Part shown: positions 42,301 to 50,259 of the stretch, piece by piece
Numbering within the stretch: the first letter of the stretch is position 1
Layout of the letters: each line of letters begins with the position of its first letter
From: Usitatibacter palustris
GTDB lineage: Bacteria; Pseudomonadota; Gammaproteobacteria; Burkholderiales; Usitatibacteraceae
DNA: 64,000 nucleotides
Direction of reading: 5' to 3'
Assembly (NCBI RefSeq): GCF_013003985.1
Contig: NZ_CP053073.1
Span: 2,728,001 to 2,792,000, forward strand
The notes under the pieces: generated by a model
Database searches by the model: none
What the model was told of the DNA's origin: nothing
Seen by the model: the letters and a program-made list of their open reading frames with translations, nothing else
Translations under genes and position numbers: made by a program

Positions 42301-42526
42301 TGTCCTCGATGCCGTTGATGGCGTTCTCGATCGGGGCCGCGACCGTCGATTCGAGCACCTGCGCGGAAGCGCCCGGATACGTGGCGACCACGGTGACGAC
42401 CGGCGGCGAGATGTCCGGGTACTGCGCAATGGGCAGGACCTTCATCGCCGCGAAACCGGCGATCGCGATGAAGATGGAGAGGACCGCGGCGAAGATCGGG
42501 CGGTCGATGAAGAAGCGGGAGAACAT
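39323..42526 (-). CDS. RND multidrug efflux permease, HAE1 family (AcrB/MexB/F-like)
   Basis: The 1067-residue inner-membrane protein starts MFSRFFIDRPIFAAVLSIFI and has twelve membrane segments and two large periplasmic loops. Proton-relay residues are seen in GIVVDDAIVVMENIER (tandem Asp), and a Lys in GLAAKNAILIVEFA. HAE1 members export drugs, detergents and solvents using the proton gradient. It is the middle gene of an adaptor-permease-channel operon controlled by a divergent TetR repressor. The length is normal, and no frameshift is visible. Confidence 0.94.
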   Translation of the reverse strand: MFSRFFIDRPIFAAVLSIFIAIAGFAAMKVLPIAQYPDISPPVVTVVATYPGASAQVLESTVAAPIENAINGIEDMLYMSSTSAANGVVQIQVTFNIGADIDKAALNVNNRVKQVEPKLPLEVRRQGVAVEKGSSAFLQVLAFYSPDNTYDDIFISNYVTLNILDEVKRIPGTTLVQIFGAKDYAMRIWVKPDRLAQLKLTPGDLIRALQEQNAQFAAGKVGEPPASTGQELVYNVTTKGRLTDVKEFEEIIVRSNPDGSRLLLKDVARIELAGKDYSFLGQYNGKPATLMGVFLQPGANQLDVGKAVRDRLQELSTRFPKGIAHVIPFDTTMFVEVSIREVVITLAEAMALVFLVVFLFLQNIRATLIPFATVPVALLGTFGGLLALGYSINTLTLFGMVLAIGIVVDDAIVVMENIERIMREEGIEARDAAIKAMHEVTSPIIAIVLVLCAVFIPIAFLGGLTGELYRQFAVTIAIAVVISGFVALTLTPALSVTLLKGKHKEPGRFFQAFNRWFARVTDRYEDGVAWMIRRGAIALLLFAGMVAVTAFLWRTTPTSLVPDEDQGWYLGLVFLPDGATLERTDKVVKEVTAAIKSNPFNEHAMAFTGFDFAGGFVFRENAATIFITQTHWDKRPVPVGALVGEFFGKTGHIKEGMVIAFPPPAIFGLGTAGGFEFNLQYKGDGGPQRMAEVTQQFIGAAMQSEKMAFVQTFWRSNVPQIYVDVDRQKAKSLGVPLDEIFNALSATLGTYYVNDFNKYGRTWQVLMSAERENRRRPEDVGSVYVRNTHGEMIPVSAVAKIVFNNGPGTLERFNNLPAVKLIGNAKPGVSSGDAIAEVERIAAQVLPPDFTLAWSGASYQEKKSSGTSILALGLGALMAFLILAAQYERWSLPLSVMMALPFGTFGALAAVWVRGMTNDVYFQIGLVTLLGLAAKNAILIVEFALLKTQEGLSYSAAAVEAARLRFRPILMTSLAFILGVAPLAFSSGAGAGARTSVGTGVMGGMLAATFLAIFFVPYFFKLIMERKLTEPRSSEELKAEAAHSRAVSRHVHVHTPLSPVKSEGADD

Positions 42527-42537
42527 GGCGTCGGCTC

Positions 42538-43773
42538 CTACTTCTTCGCTTCGGGCTTGGCGGGTTCGGCCTTGGCGTCGGGCTTCGCGGGCGCCTTGCC
42601 GGGCGCGCCGGGCGGCGGCGCGTTGGGATCGCCCACCTGCACTGGCCCGCCGGGGAACACCTTCATGAGGCCGTCGGTGATGATCTTCTCGCCGCCCTTG
42701 AGGCCCGAGGTGATGACCCAGTCGTCACCGGCCCACTCGCCCACGGTCACGGGCTGCGGCAGCGCCTTGTTCTCGGGGCCGAGCAGGTAAACCATCTTGC
42801 CCTGCGGGCTTTCCATCACCGCGCGTTGCGGAACGACCACGGCGTTGGGCCGCGTCGCACCCTTGAGGACGACACGCACGAACTGGCCGGGGCGCAGCGC
42901 GCCATCCGGGTTCGGCAATTCGGCGCGCGCATCGGCGGTGCCGGTGGTCTGGCTCACGCGCGAATCCGTGAACACGAGCTTGCCCGTGCGCGCGTAGACC
43001 TTGCCGTCGTCGCTCTTCACCGCGACGTCGAACTTGCCGCCGGCGGGCATCACGAGTTTGCCCGCCTCGATGTCGGCCTTGATGCGCGCCTGCTCCGATT
43101 GCGAGAGGCCGAAGTTCACGTACATCGGATCGGCTTGCGTCACGGTGGTGAGCAATACGTCCGGGCCGGAGACGAGGCTGCCCTCGCTCTTCAGCGCGCG
43201 GCTGGTGAGACCCGAGACGGGCGACTCGACGCGGGTCCAGGAAAGATTGAGCTTCGCTTCGTTGAGGCGGGCGCGGGCGGCCTTCGCGTCGGCGGCGGCG
43301 ACTTCCTCGCCGGAGACGGCGTCGTCGAAATCCTTCTGCGAGGCGGCCTTCGCCTCGTAGAGCGGCTTGTAGCGCTTGGCCTGGCGCTGGGCCTGGCCCA
43401 GGCGCGCTTCGGCGGCGGCGACATCGGCCTCGGCGCGCGCGAACGCGGCTTCATAAGGTGCGGCGTCGAGCTGGAAGAGCGACTGGCCCGCGCTGACGCG
43501 CTCGCCTTCGGTGTAGTTGCGCTTGAGGAGGATGCCGGTGACCCGTGCCCGGACTTCCACTTCGCGCGAGCCCGCGGTTTGCGCGGGGTATTCGAATTCC
43601 ACGGGAACCGTGCGCGTCTTCACCTCCTGCACGGAGACGAGCGCGGGCGGGAAACCGCCGCCATGTTGGTCGCCGCCCTTGCCGCAGGCGCTGAGCAGGA
43701 GGGCGAGGACGACGGCGACCGCGACGATGGCAACAGCGGAGGTACGCCCGGGAGGGAGGGATTCGTTCGACAT
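42538..43773 (-). CDS. RND efflux periplasmic adaptor (AcrA/MexE-like)
   Basis: The 411-residue protein has a lipoprotein signal (LALLLSAC), a hairpin domain (residues about 100-180, ARAEADVAAAEARLGQAQRQ), a lipoyl half (EVEVRARVTG, VESPVSGLTS) and a beta-barrel/MP domain ending GLMKVFPGGPVQVG. A Pro/Lys/Ala-rich tail closes it. It bridges the permease and the outer-membrane channel. It is the first gene of the operon, divergent from the TetR gene, with two operator-like dyads upstream. Confidence 0.92.
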   Translation of the reverse strand: MSNESLPPGRTSAVAIVAVAVVLALLLSACGKGGDQHGGGFPPALVSVQEVKTRTVPVEFEYPAQTAGSREVEVRARVTGILLKRNYTEGERVSAGQSLFQLDAAPYEAAFARAEADVAAAEARLGQAQRQAKRYKPLYEAKAASQKDFDDAVSGEEVAAADAKAARARLNEAKLNLSWTRVESPVSGLTSRALKSEGSLVSGPDVLLTTVTQADPMYVNFGLSQSEQARIKADIEAGKLVMPAGGKFDVAVKSDDGKVYARTGKLVFTDSRVSQTTGTADARAELPNPDGALRPGQFVRVVLKGATRPNAVVVPQRAVMESPQGKMVYLLGPENKALPQPVTVGEWAGDDWVITSGLKGGEKIITDGLMKVFPGGPVQVGDPNAPPPGAPGKAPAKPDAKAEPAKPEAKK

Positions 43774-43821
43774 TGGTTTTCCTTCGATGGCCCTTAAAGG
43801 CCTTTTGACTCTTGGGGGCTT

Positions 43822-43873
43822 TACATACGTGCAGGGATGTATGCTAAATTACATACAGAGGCGAATGTATGTC
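43822..43873. promoter_or_regulatory. Two AcrR-like operator dyads
   Basis: In the 149-bp divergent region, TACATACA and AATGTATGT flank a six-base centre at 43850-43873. This matches the known E. coli AcrR operator pattern (TACATACA-N6-AATGTATGTA) in nearly every arm position. A second, weaker copy at 43822-43845 has TACATACG and GATGTATGC. The two dyads are 28 bp apart. They are the expected binding sites for the TetR-family repressor encoded at 43923 and would control both the pump and the repressor. Confidence 0.75.
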
Positions 43874-43922
43874 AATGCCCGATTTGTGACACCGCCTTTC
43901 CCGGAGGAAAGAAAACCGCAAC

Positions 43923-44603
43923 ATGGCTCGCCGCACCAAGGAAGAAGCGCTCGCGACGCGCGAAACCATCATCGACGCCGCCGAAACGGTGTTCAGTGAG
44001 AAGGGTGTCGCGCGCGCATCGCTCGAGGAGATCGCCACCGAAGCCGGCTGCACGCGCGGCGCGATCTACTGGCATTTCAAGGACAAGGCCGAGCTCTTCG
44101 ACGCGATGATGCAGCGCGTGGTGCTGCCGGTCGAAGCCATGCTGGAAAGCGCGGGCGTCTCGGGTGAAACCGATCCGCTGGAGCTGCTGCGCCTCGCGAC
44201 CGTGGAAATCCTGCAACGCACCGCGCGCGATCCACAGTTGGCCCGCGTGTTCGAGATCGCGTATCACAAGTGCGAATACACGGGCGATGCCGCGGGGGTG
44301 CGCGACCGCCACATCGCAAGCCAGGCCGAATGCATGGGCACCATCGAGGCGGGCTTCCGCGCCTGCGTCGCCCAGGGCCTGCTCCCGGAAAGCGTGAGCC
44401 CGCGCGAAGCGGCCATCGGCGCCATGTCGCTAGTCTCGGGCCTGATCGCCAACTGGGTGCTCGATCCGAAAAGCTTCTCGCTCGCGAAGCATGCGGAGTC
44501 GCTCGTCGATACCTACTTCCGCGGCCTGCAGGCGAAGCCCGCCGCTTCGGCCAAGCCGCGCGCTCGCGCCGCCCCCCGCCCCAGGCTCAAGGCGGTGAAG
44601 TAG
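43923..44603 (+). CDS. TetR/AcrR family repressor of the efflux operon
   Basis: The 226-residue protein has an N-terminal TetR HTH (TRETIIDAAETVFSEKGVARASLEEIATEAGCTRGAIYWHFKDKAELF) and an all-helical ligand domain (FEIAYHKCEYTGD) typical of AcrR/TtgR. The tail is basic, with an Ala/Pro/Arg-rich end. It is divergent from the efflux operon, with AcrR-like operators between them. It probably represses the pump and is released by pump substrates. The ATG follows a GGAGGAAAG ribosome-binding site. Confidence 0.92.
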   Translation: MARRTKEEALATRETIIDAAETVFSEKGVARASLEEIATEAGCTRGAIYWHFKDKAELFDAMMQRVVLPVEAMLESAGVSGETDPLELLRLATVEILQRTARDPQLARVFEIAYHKCEYTGDAAGVRDRHIASQAECMGTIEAGFRACVAQGLLPESVSPREAAIGAMSLVSGLIANWVLDPKSFSLAKHAESLVDTYFRGLQAKPAASAKPRARAAPRPRLKAVK

Positions 44604-44606
44604 TCC

Positions 44607-45653
44607 TTACGGCTGCCGCGGCGCCGTCTTCAGCAGGTCGTCCAGTTCCTTCGCGTACCACTTCGCGTTGCCCGTGGTGCCGTGTCCCGTCGTCTCGTTC
44701 GAGGCGGGGATCAGCAACACGCGGCCGTTCTTCACGCGCTTGATCTCGCGGTCGAGCGCACCGACGATGGGCGGGTTGCGCTCGTCATCGGCCGCGTTGA
44801 TCGCGAGCAGCGTCGCGGTGATCTTCTCGAGTCCCGCCGACGGGTTGTAGTCGCGCGACGAATCCCATTGATAGAGCACGTCGTTCGCATCCGCGGTGAA
44901 CGGCGCCTTGAGGCGCGCGTCGAGCAGCGCATCGGCTTTCTCGCGGGTCGGCGCGGTGCGCGCGTAGGCGAGGTCACCGCCGTTGGTCGCGATGCCGAAG
45001 AAAACGGAGGCGAACTGCGCGCTCTTCGGCTGCTTCGTGTAGTTGCCGTCCATCCACTCCGGGTCGTTGCGGATGGAGTCGGTGATGAGGCGGCGCAACA
45101 TCCAGTTGCGGCTCGCCACCTCCGTGGGCAGCGACGCCATCGGCACGACCGCATCCATCATCGCCGGATACTTCTGCGCCCAGATCCAGGCTTCCATGCC
45201 GCCCATCGAGTTGCCGATCACCAGGCGCAGCCGCTTCACGCCGAGATGCTCGGTGAGCAGCCGGTACTGGCCGACGACCATGTCCTCGTAGTTGTAGCGC
45301 GGGAACTTGGTGCGCAATCCGTCGGAGGGCTTGCTCGATTTCCCGTGGCCCACCGCGTCGGGAATGATGAGGTAGTACTTGGTCGCGTCGAGCGGCTGGC
45401 CCGCGCCGAAGAGCTGCCCCGCCCAGTTGGGCGTGAGCATGCTGGCACTCGATCCCGCGGTGCCATGCAACACGAGCACCGGCTCGCCCGTCGGTTCACC
45501 GATCGTGCGATACGCGAGTTTCACCTCAGGCAACACTTCGCCGGTGTGGAAACGAAAATCGCGCGCGACCCACGCGCCTTCCTTCGGCGCGGGATAGTCG
45601 GCAGCGAAGGCGGGAAGCGCGGCGGCCAGGAGCGCCAGCAGTATCTTTTTCAT
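44607..45653 (-). CDS. Secreted alpha/beta hydrolase, homoserine acetyltransferase-like
   Basis: The 348-residue product has a signal peptide (MKKILLALLAAALPAFAA). An alpha/beta hydrolase domain follows, resembling homoserine O-acetyltransferase: LVLHGTAGSS, IPDAVGHGKSSKPSDGLR, the nucleophile LVIGNSMGGMEAW (Ser near residue 150), and a late TTGHGT with His. A secreted location argues against amino-acid biosynthesis. The substrate is unknown. ATG at 45653 follows GGAGGAACACAC. It is divergent from the ArsR-SRPBCC operon, with a perfect palindrome between them. Confidence 0.87.
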   Translation of the reverse strand: MKKILLALLAAALPAFAADYPAPKEGAWVARDFRFHTGEVLPEVKLAYRTIGEPTGEPVLVLHGTAGSSASMLTPNWAGQLFGAGQPLDATKYYLIIPDAVGHGKSSKPSDGLRTKFPRYNYEDMVVGQYRLLTEHLGVKRLRLVIGNSMGGMEAWIWAQKYPAMMDAVVPMASLPTEVASRNWMLRRLITDSIRNDPEWMDGNYTKQPKSAQFASVFFGIATNGGDLAYARTAPTREKADALLDARLKAPFTADANDVLYQWDSSRDYNPSAGLEKITATLLAINAADDERNPPIVGALDREIKRVKNGRVLLIPASNETTGHGTTGNAKWYAKELDDLLKTAPRQP

Positions 45654-45705
45654 GTGTGTTCCTCCGGTGAGCGGCGTCCCGATTATGCCTTGACAGCTTC
45701 CGGCC

Positions 45706-45731
45706 AATATGTCACCTTCTGGTGACATATT
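45706..45731. promoter_or_regulatory. Perfect operator palindrome for the ArsR-like regulator
   Basis: AATATGTCACC (45706-45716) and its exact reverse complement GGTGACATATT (45721-45731) flank a four-base TTCT spacer, in the 92-bp region between the divergent hydrolase and ArsR genes. TTGACA lies at 45690-45695, but no matching -10 box is obvious. Its symmetry and location fit autoregulation by the ArsR-type protein encoded 15 bases downstream. Confidence 0.7.
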
Positions 45732-45745
45732 AACGCCGACGAACC

Positions 45746-46114
45746 ATGAACGCCGACGAGATGGATGCCGTGTTCGCCGCGCTCGCCTCCGAGCCGCGCC
45801 GGCGCATCCTCGACGTGCTCAAGAAGGAACCGGGCTGCAACGTGAACCGCGTCGCGGAGTTCTTCGACGAGATGGGCCGGGTCGCGGTGCTCAAGCACAT
45901 CGACGTGCTCGAGGCCGCGAACCTCGTGATCTCGGAGAAATCCGGACGCGAGCGACTGCTGTGGTTCAACCCCGTGCCGGTGCACATGATCTACGACCGG
46001 TGGACCACCGAATTCAGCGCCGTTTGGGCCGGCAAACTGGCGCGCATGAAATACCGGCTCGAAAGCGCACCGATTCCCATCGCCACCAAGAAGAGAGGAG
46101 CCAGCCGTGGCTGA
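45746..46114 (+). CDS. ArsR family transcriptional regulator
   Basis: The 122-residue protein has a winged HTH of the ArsR type (VFAALASEPRRRILDVLKKEPGCNVNRVAEFFDEMGRVAVLKHIDVLEAANLVIS). It has no Cys-based metal site of the ArsR/SmtB kind. ArsR regulators of this subgroup often precede SRPBCC/AHSA1 genes, as here. It overlaps the first SRPBCC gene by eight bases, and the palindrome lies immediately upstream. Confidence 0.88.
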   Translation: MNADEMDAVFAALASEPRRRILDVLKKEPGCNVNRVAEFFDEMGRVAVLKHIDVLEAANLVISEKSGRERLLWFNPVPVHMIYDRWTTEFSAVWAGKLARMKYRLESAPIPIATKKRGASRG

Positions 46115-46619
46115 GAACAAGAAGGCAATCTTCCGCATCGTCATCAGCGGCTCGATGGAAGCGATCTTCCGCGAGCTCACCAAGACCGATTCACCGCAGG
46201 GCGCGATCTTCAACTCGATGCTCACGACCAAGGGCCTGGTACCAGGCAACCGCATGCAGATGCGCTCGGTTTCCGGCGGACACACCATCGTCGAGGGCCA
46301 GGTGATGGAGATCGATCCGCCGCGCCGCTTCGCGCATACGCACCGCTTCACGATGTTCGACGACCCGGTCTGCAAGGTGATCTACGACCTGAAGCAGGTG
46401 CCCGGTGGCGTCGAGGTCACGCTCACGGTCGAGGACATGCCGGCCGGGACGAGGACGGAAAAGGAAATGAGCTGCGGCGGCACGACGATCCTCAACGAGC
46501 TCAAGGAGGTCGTCGAGAAGGGCAAGCCCACCTTCGGCACGCGCGTGAAGTACTGCCTGTTCCATTACCTGGAGTTCATGCTTCCGAAGAAGACGAAATC
46601 GGAGAACTGGCCGCTATGA
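46107..46619 (+). CDS. SRPBCC/AHSA1 family protein 1
   Basis: The 170-residue protein has an SRPBCC domain of the AHSA1 type (FRIVISGSMEAIFRELTKTD, SGGHTIVEGQVMEIDPPRRFAHTHRF, DLKQVPGGVEVTLTVEDMPAG). The start is GTG at 46107, overlapping the ArsR end. It lacks a signal peptide. The ligand is unknown. Its TGA overlaps the ATG of the next gene, so the three genes form a tight operon. Confidence 0.86.
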   Translation: MAENKKAIFRIVISGSMEAIFRELTKTDSPQGAIFNSMLTTKGLVPGNRMQMRSVSGGHTIVEGQVMEIDPPRRFAHTHRFTMFDDPVCKVIYDLKQVPGGVEVTLTVEDMPAGTRTEKEMSCGGTTILNELKEVVEKGKPTFGTRVKYCLFHYLEFMLPKKTKSENWPL

Positions 46620-47188
46620 GAACGAAGGCCCTTGCCGCGGCGCTGCTCGTGCTCGCCGCTCCCCTCGCCGTCGCGCAGGAACGCGCCCTCGACAAGCAGG
46701 TGCGAGTGAAGGCGCCCGTCGATGCGGTGTGGAATGCGTGGACCACGACCGAAGGCATCACGTCGTTCTTCGCGCCGGGCGCCAACATCGAGGCCCGCGT
46801 CGACGGCCCCTTCGAAGTCTTCATGGATCCGTCCGGTGCGCCCGGGATGAAAGGCGCGGATGGCATGCGCATCCTCGCCCTGCAGGACAGGAAGATGATC
46901 ACCTTCACCTGGAACGCGCCGCCGCATTTGCCGGAAGCGCGCGCGCAGCGCACCTACGTGACGCTGCGATTCAAGCCCGCGGAGAACAACGAGACCGACG
47001 TGACGCTCCATCACGGCGGCTGGGGCGACGGCGGCCAGTGGGACCAGGCCTACGCCTACTTCGACCGCGCCTGGGGCAACGTGCTCGCGAACCTGCAGAA
47101 GCGTTTCGCGGAGGGCAAGCCGATCGACTGGACCGCGTGGCTCGAGCAAATTCGCAAGATGAAGGAAGCCGCGGCCGCGAAGAAATAG
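46616..47188 (+). CDS. Secreted SRPBCC family protein 2
   Basis: The 190-residue product has a signal peptide (LAAPLAVAQE) followed by an SRPBCC domain (LDKQVRVKAPVDAVWNAWTTTEGITSFFAPGANIEARVDGPFEV). The export signal is unusual for an AHSA1-type domain, since relatives are cytoplasmic. It is the last gene of the ArsR operon. The C-terminus is Lys/Ala-rich. A periplasmic ligand-binding role is inferred. Confidence 0.85.
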   Translation: MRTKALAAALLVLAAPLAVAQERALDKQVRVKAPVDAVWNAWTTTEGITSFFAPGANIEARVDGPFEVFMDPSGAPGMKGADGMRILALQDRKMITFTWNAPPHLPEARAQRTYVTLRFKPAENNETDVTLHHGGWGDGGQWDQAYAYFDRAWGNVLANLQKRFAEGKPIDWTAWLEQIRKMKEAAAAKK

Positions 47189-47260
47189 CGGTGCCGGATT
47201 CGACGTTTCTGTAGGACGGGCGCCGGGCCCGGGGCCTGAAACCGCGTTCCGGGTTTGAGG

Positions 47261-47410
47261 TACAATGCGCACCGCAGTCAGAGGTGCGTAGAGCCGTAAC
47301 TCCAGTACCGACGCCAATCCTGGCGCCGATCCTTCAGTTCCCTTCGCGTCCCTTCATCTGTTCCCTTGCCCCAGGGTTGTGGGGTATTCAAATCTGAAAA
47401 GGAAAACGCA
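47261..47410 (+). promoter_or_regulatory. Long 5' leader of the cold-shock gene
   Basis: The 222-bp gap before the csp gene contains TACAAT at 47261-47266 as the best -10 candidate, with no strong -35. It would leave a transcript leader of about 135-140 bases. The leader contains short hairpins (CGCCA-ATCC-TGGCG) and a pyrimidine-rich stretch before the ribosome-binding site AAGGA. Long leaders that control translation at low temperature are typical of cspA-type genes; this is inferred from layout. Confidence 0.5.
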
Positions 47411-47617
47411 ATGAGCACGGGAATCGTCAAGTGGTTCAATGACACGAAGGGCTTCGGCTTCATCAAGCCCGATGGCGGCGGCGAAGATCTGTTCGCCCAC
47501 TTCTCCGAGATCCAGGGTTCGGGCTTCAAGACCCTCAAGGAGAACCAGAAGGTCGAGTTCGAGATCAAGACCGGCCCGAAGGGCAAGCAGGCTTGCGCGA
47601 TCAAGCCCGTGGCCTGA
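47411..47617 (+). CDS. Cold-shock protein, CspA family
   Basis: The 68-residue protein is a single cold-shock domain: [20 protein letters not shown] contains RNP1 (KGFGFI) and [11 protein letters not shown] contains RNP2. It binds single-stranded RNA/DNA and acts as an RNA chaperone. ATG at 47411 follows AAGGA by eight bases. A terminator with a 10-bp stem follows the stop. Several csp paralogues are usual in proteobacteria; only this one is in the window. Confidence 0.95.
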   Translation: MSTGIVKWFNDTKGFGFIKPDGGGEDLFAHFSEIQGSGFKTLKENQKVEFEIKTGPKGKQACAIKPVA

Positions 47618-47639
47618 GCGGTACGCTCCGCATCTGAAG

Positions 47640-47667
47640 AACGGCAGCCTCGGCTGCCGTTTTTTTA
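47640..47667 (+). terminator. Intrinsic terminator after the cold-shock gene
   Basis: AACGGCAGCC (47640-47649) and GGCTGCCGTT (47652-47661) form a 10-bp stem followed by a T-run to 47666. The T-run overlaps the stop codon of the convergent GST gene at 47665-47667, so the structure probably serves both transcripts. Confidence 0.88.
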
Positions 47668-48270
47668 TGCCGGATCGATCGGTGTCGCGACGAATTCCGG
47701 CAACTTCTCGGCGGCCGCCGAGAACGCGACGAGCCGCGGATAGCGGTCGACCGGCTTGTACGCCGCGTCGTAGAACTGGCCGAAGCGCCACGCGACCGCG
47801 GTCATGATCGAGGCCGCATCCATCTTCTCCGCCGAAGGCGGCGCGCATTGCTCGAGCAGGTCGAACGCCGCGAGGCATTGAGCCTCCACGCGCTCGAGCC
47901 ACGGCGCGTGCTGCTTCTCCGGCGGGCGCAACGCAAACTCATAGTGGATCTGCACCGCCTTCTCGCACGCCGCGAGGGCAAGGCCGATCACGCGCAGCGC
48001 TTCGCGCCGCGCCATCGGCTCCTGCGGCATGAGCCGGCGCTCGGGCGGCTGCAGCGATTCGACGTGATCGAGGATCAGCGTCGAATCCATGAGCACGGTG
48101 CCGTCATCGCAGATGAACGACGGCGCCTTCACCACCGGATTGATCGCGCGGAAGCGATCCATGTGGCGGAAGACCGAGACCTGCTGGTGCTCGAAGGCGA
48201 CGTTCATGCGGCGAAGCGAGATCGCCACGCGCCGCACGTAAGGCGAATCGGGCATGCCGACGAGGATCAT
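47665..48270 (-). CDS. Glutathione S-transferase family protein
   Basis: The 201-residue protein has an N-terminal thioredoxin-like GST domain (MILVGMPDSPYVRRVAISLRRM, VKAPSFICDDGTVLMDSTLIL) and a helical C-terminal domain. The Ser in DSPYVRR is a plausible glutathione-contacting residue. The role is detoxification or stress response; the substrate is unknown. Its ATG overlaps the stop of the pilin-like gene. It converges on the csp gene at a shared terminator. Confidence 0.86.
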   Translation of the reverse strand: MILVGMPDSPYVRRVAISLRRMNVAFEHQQVSVFRHMDRFRAINPVVKAPSFICDDGTVLMDSTLILDHVESLQPPERRLMPQEPMARREALRVIGLALAACEKAVQIHYEFALRPPEKQHAPWLERVEAQCLAAFDLLEQCAPPSAEKMDAASIMTAVAWRFGQFYDAAYKPVDRYPRLVAFSAAAEKLPEFVATPIDPA

Positions 48271-48761
48271 GACGCCGCCGGCCCTCGGCACTCCACCGGC
48301 AGCAGCACCGTTTCGATGTCGGTCTCGTTCGTGCCCTGCACTTCCATGCCCTTGGGCGTGGGCGCGCTGCCGCACACCCAGGCGATCGGCACGTCGCGAA
48401 ACCCCACGACGACCGCGGGCCGGAACGAGATCTTCTTGCCCTCGAGGTTCTTGCCCGAGTTGTTGCCGTAGGTGATGGTCACCACGCCGTTCACGATCTT
48501 CACGTCGGTGATCACGTTGCCGATGATCTTGTTGCTGGGCGGCACGCTCGCGATCACGTTGTCCGCGGGAAGCTTGCCGGTGTTGGCCCAGACGTTCTCC
48601 ACGCCCACCATTCCCACCCTCGCGAGCGGGATGCCTTCGCGGATCTGCTTGCGCAAGCTCCATTCGCGCAGACCCGGAATGGTGAGGGCCATGATGATGC
48701 CCAGGATCGCAATCACGATCAGCAGCTCGATCAGCGTGAACCCGCGGGCGAGTGATTTCAT
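48267..48761 (-). CDS. Type IV pilin-like protein
   Basis: The 164-residue product has a short prepilin leader (MKSLARG) followed by FTLIELLIVIAILGIIMAL, the prepilin peptidase site and N-terminal helix. A globular part with a C-terminal Cys (PVECRG) and another Cys (WVCGS) could form the pilin disulfide. It may be a pilus subunit or minor pilin. No other pil genes are visible. ATG at 48761 is chosen because a TTG two codons earlier has no advantage. It is followed by GST with a four-base overlap. Confidence 0.88.
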   Translation of the reverse strand: MKSLARGFTLIELLIVIAILGIIMALTIPGLREWSLRKQIREGIPLARVGMVGVENVWANTGKLPADNVIASVPPSNKIIGNVITDVKIVNGVVTITYGNNSGKNLEGKKISFRPAVVVGFRDVPIAWVCGSAPTPKGMEVQGTNETDIETVLLPVECRGPAAS

Positions 48762-48763
48762 TT

Positions 48764-50164
48764 TCAATACCTTGCGTTGCCGGGTGTGCGCGGGAAGGGA
48801 ATCACGTCGCGCACGTTGGAGAGGCCCGTGACATACGCCACCGTGCGCTCGAAGCCCAGGCCGAAGCCCGCGTGGGGCACGGAGCCGTAGCGGCGCAGGT
48901 CGCGGTACCAGCCGTAGCCGTGCGGATCGAGGCCCATTTGCGCGATGCGCGCGTCGAGATGATCGAGGCGCTCCTCGCGCTGGCTGCCGCCAACGATCTC
49001 GCCGATGCCGGGGGCGAGTACGTCCATCGCCGCCACCGTTTTCCCGTCGTCATTCATGCGCATGTAGAAGGCCTTGATCTCCTTCGGGTAGTTCATGAGG
49101 ATCACCGGGCCGCCGACGTGCTTCTCGGCGAGGTAGCGTTCGTGCTCGCTTTGCAGATCCGTGCCCCACTTTACCGGGTACTCGAACTTCTGCTTGGCGC
49201 TTTCGAGAATCGTGATGGCCTCGGTGTAATCCATGCGGACGAATTCCTTGTCCACGATGGCCTGCACCTTCGCGATCACGCCCTTCTCGATGCGCTCCTC
49301 GAAGAACGCCATGTCGTCGCCGCGCTCGTCGAGCACCGCCTTGAGGATGTACTTGAGCAGCGCCTCGGCGAGCGACGCGTCCTGCGCGAGGTCGGCAAAC
49401 GCGATCTCGGGTTCGATCATCCAGAACTCGGCGAGGTGGCGGCTGGTGTTGGAGTTCTCGGCGCGGAACGTGGGCCCGAACGTGTAGACCTTCGAGAGCG
49501 CGAGGCAGTAGCTCTCGACGTTGAGCTGGCCCGAGACCGTGAGGAAGGCTTCCTTGCCGAAGAAGTCCTTGGTGAAGTCGACCTTGCCCTCGGGCGTGCG
49601 CGGCAGGTTCGCGAAATCGAGGGTCGAGACGCGGAAGAGCTCGCCCGCACCTTCGGCATCGGCCGCGGTGATGATCGGCGTGTGGATCCAGAGGAAGCCG
49701 TTCTCGTGGAAGAAGCGGTGGATCGCCATGGCAAGCGTGTGGCGCACGCGCGTCATCGCGCCGATGGAGTTGGTGCGCGGGCGAAGGTGCGCGACTTCGC
49801 GCAGGAACTCCATCGTGTGCGGCTTGGGCTGGATCGGATAGGTGTCCGGATCCTCGACCCAGCCGACGACCTTGAGGTCGGTGGCCTGCATCTCGAAGGG
49901 CTGGCCCTTCGCGGGCGAAGGCACGATCGTGCCCGTGGCTTCCACAGCACAACCCGCTGTGAGCTTCTGGACTTCGCTCGCGTAGTTGGCGAGCGCGGCG
50001 GGTGCCACCACTTGAACCGGGTGGAACGAGGAGCCGTCGGAGATGTGCACGAACGACAGGCCGGCCTTGGAATCGCGCCGCGTGCGGACCCAGCCCTTGA
50101 GCGTCACGGGCGCGTCGGCCGGGGCGCGACCTGACAGAATGGCGTTGCAGGAGAACGAAGTCAT
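48764..50164 (-). CDS. asnS: Asparaginyl-tRNA synthetase
   Basis: The 466-residue enzyme has an N-terminal OB-fold ([26 protein letters not shown]) and a class II catalytic core ([39 protein letters not shown], motif 2 [25 protein letters not shown], motif 3 [27 protein letters not shown]). It charges tRNA-Asn. The end is two bases from the pilin start. The presence of AsnRS implies direct Asn-tRNA charging. Confidence 0.95.
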   Translation of the reverse strand: MTSFSCNAILSGRAPADAPVTLKGWVRTRRDSKAGLSFVHISDGSSFHPVQVVAPAALANYASEVQKLTAGCAVEATGTIVPSPAKGQPFEMQATDLKVVGWVEDPDTYPIQPKPHTMEFLREVAHLRPRTNSIGAMTRVRHTLAMAIHRFFHENGFLWIHTPIITAADAEGAGELFRVSTLDFANLPRTPEGKVDFTKDFFGKEAFLTVSGQLNVESYCLALSKVYTFGPTFRAENSNTSRHLAEFWMIEPEIAFADLAQDASLAEALLKYILKAVLDERGDDMAFFEERIEKGVIAKVQAIVDKEFVRMDYTEAITILESAKQKFEYPVKWGTDLQSEHERYLAEKHVGGPVILMNYPKEIKAFYMRMNDDGKTVAAMDVLAPGIGEIVGGSQREERLDHLDARIAQMGLDPHGYGWYRDLRRYGSVPHAGFGLGFERTVAYVTGLSNVRDVIPFPRTPGNARY

Positions 50165-50259
50165 CGGGATGCTATCTATGCGGAAAGTCGAATTTTATCC
50201 GAGGGGTGCCATGCGTGCCTTCATCATCGTCGCCTTGCCCTTGTTCGAGCATAGCGACC

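Noticed and set aside
45690..45731. Promoter formed by TTGACA at 45690
   Set aside because: No -10 hexamer lies at the right distance, and the palindrome occupies the expected position, so I list only the operator.
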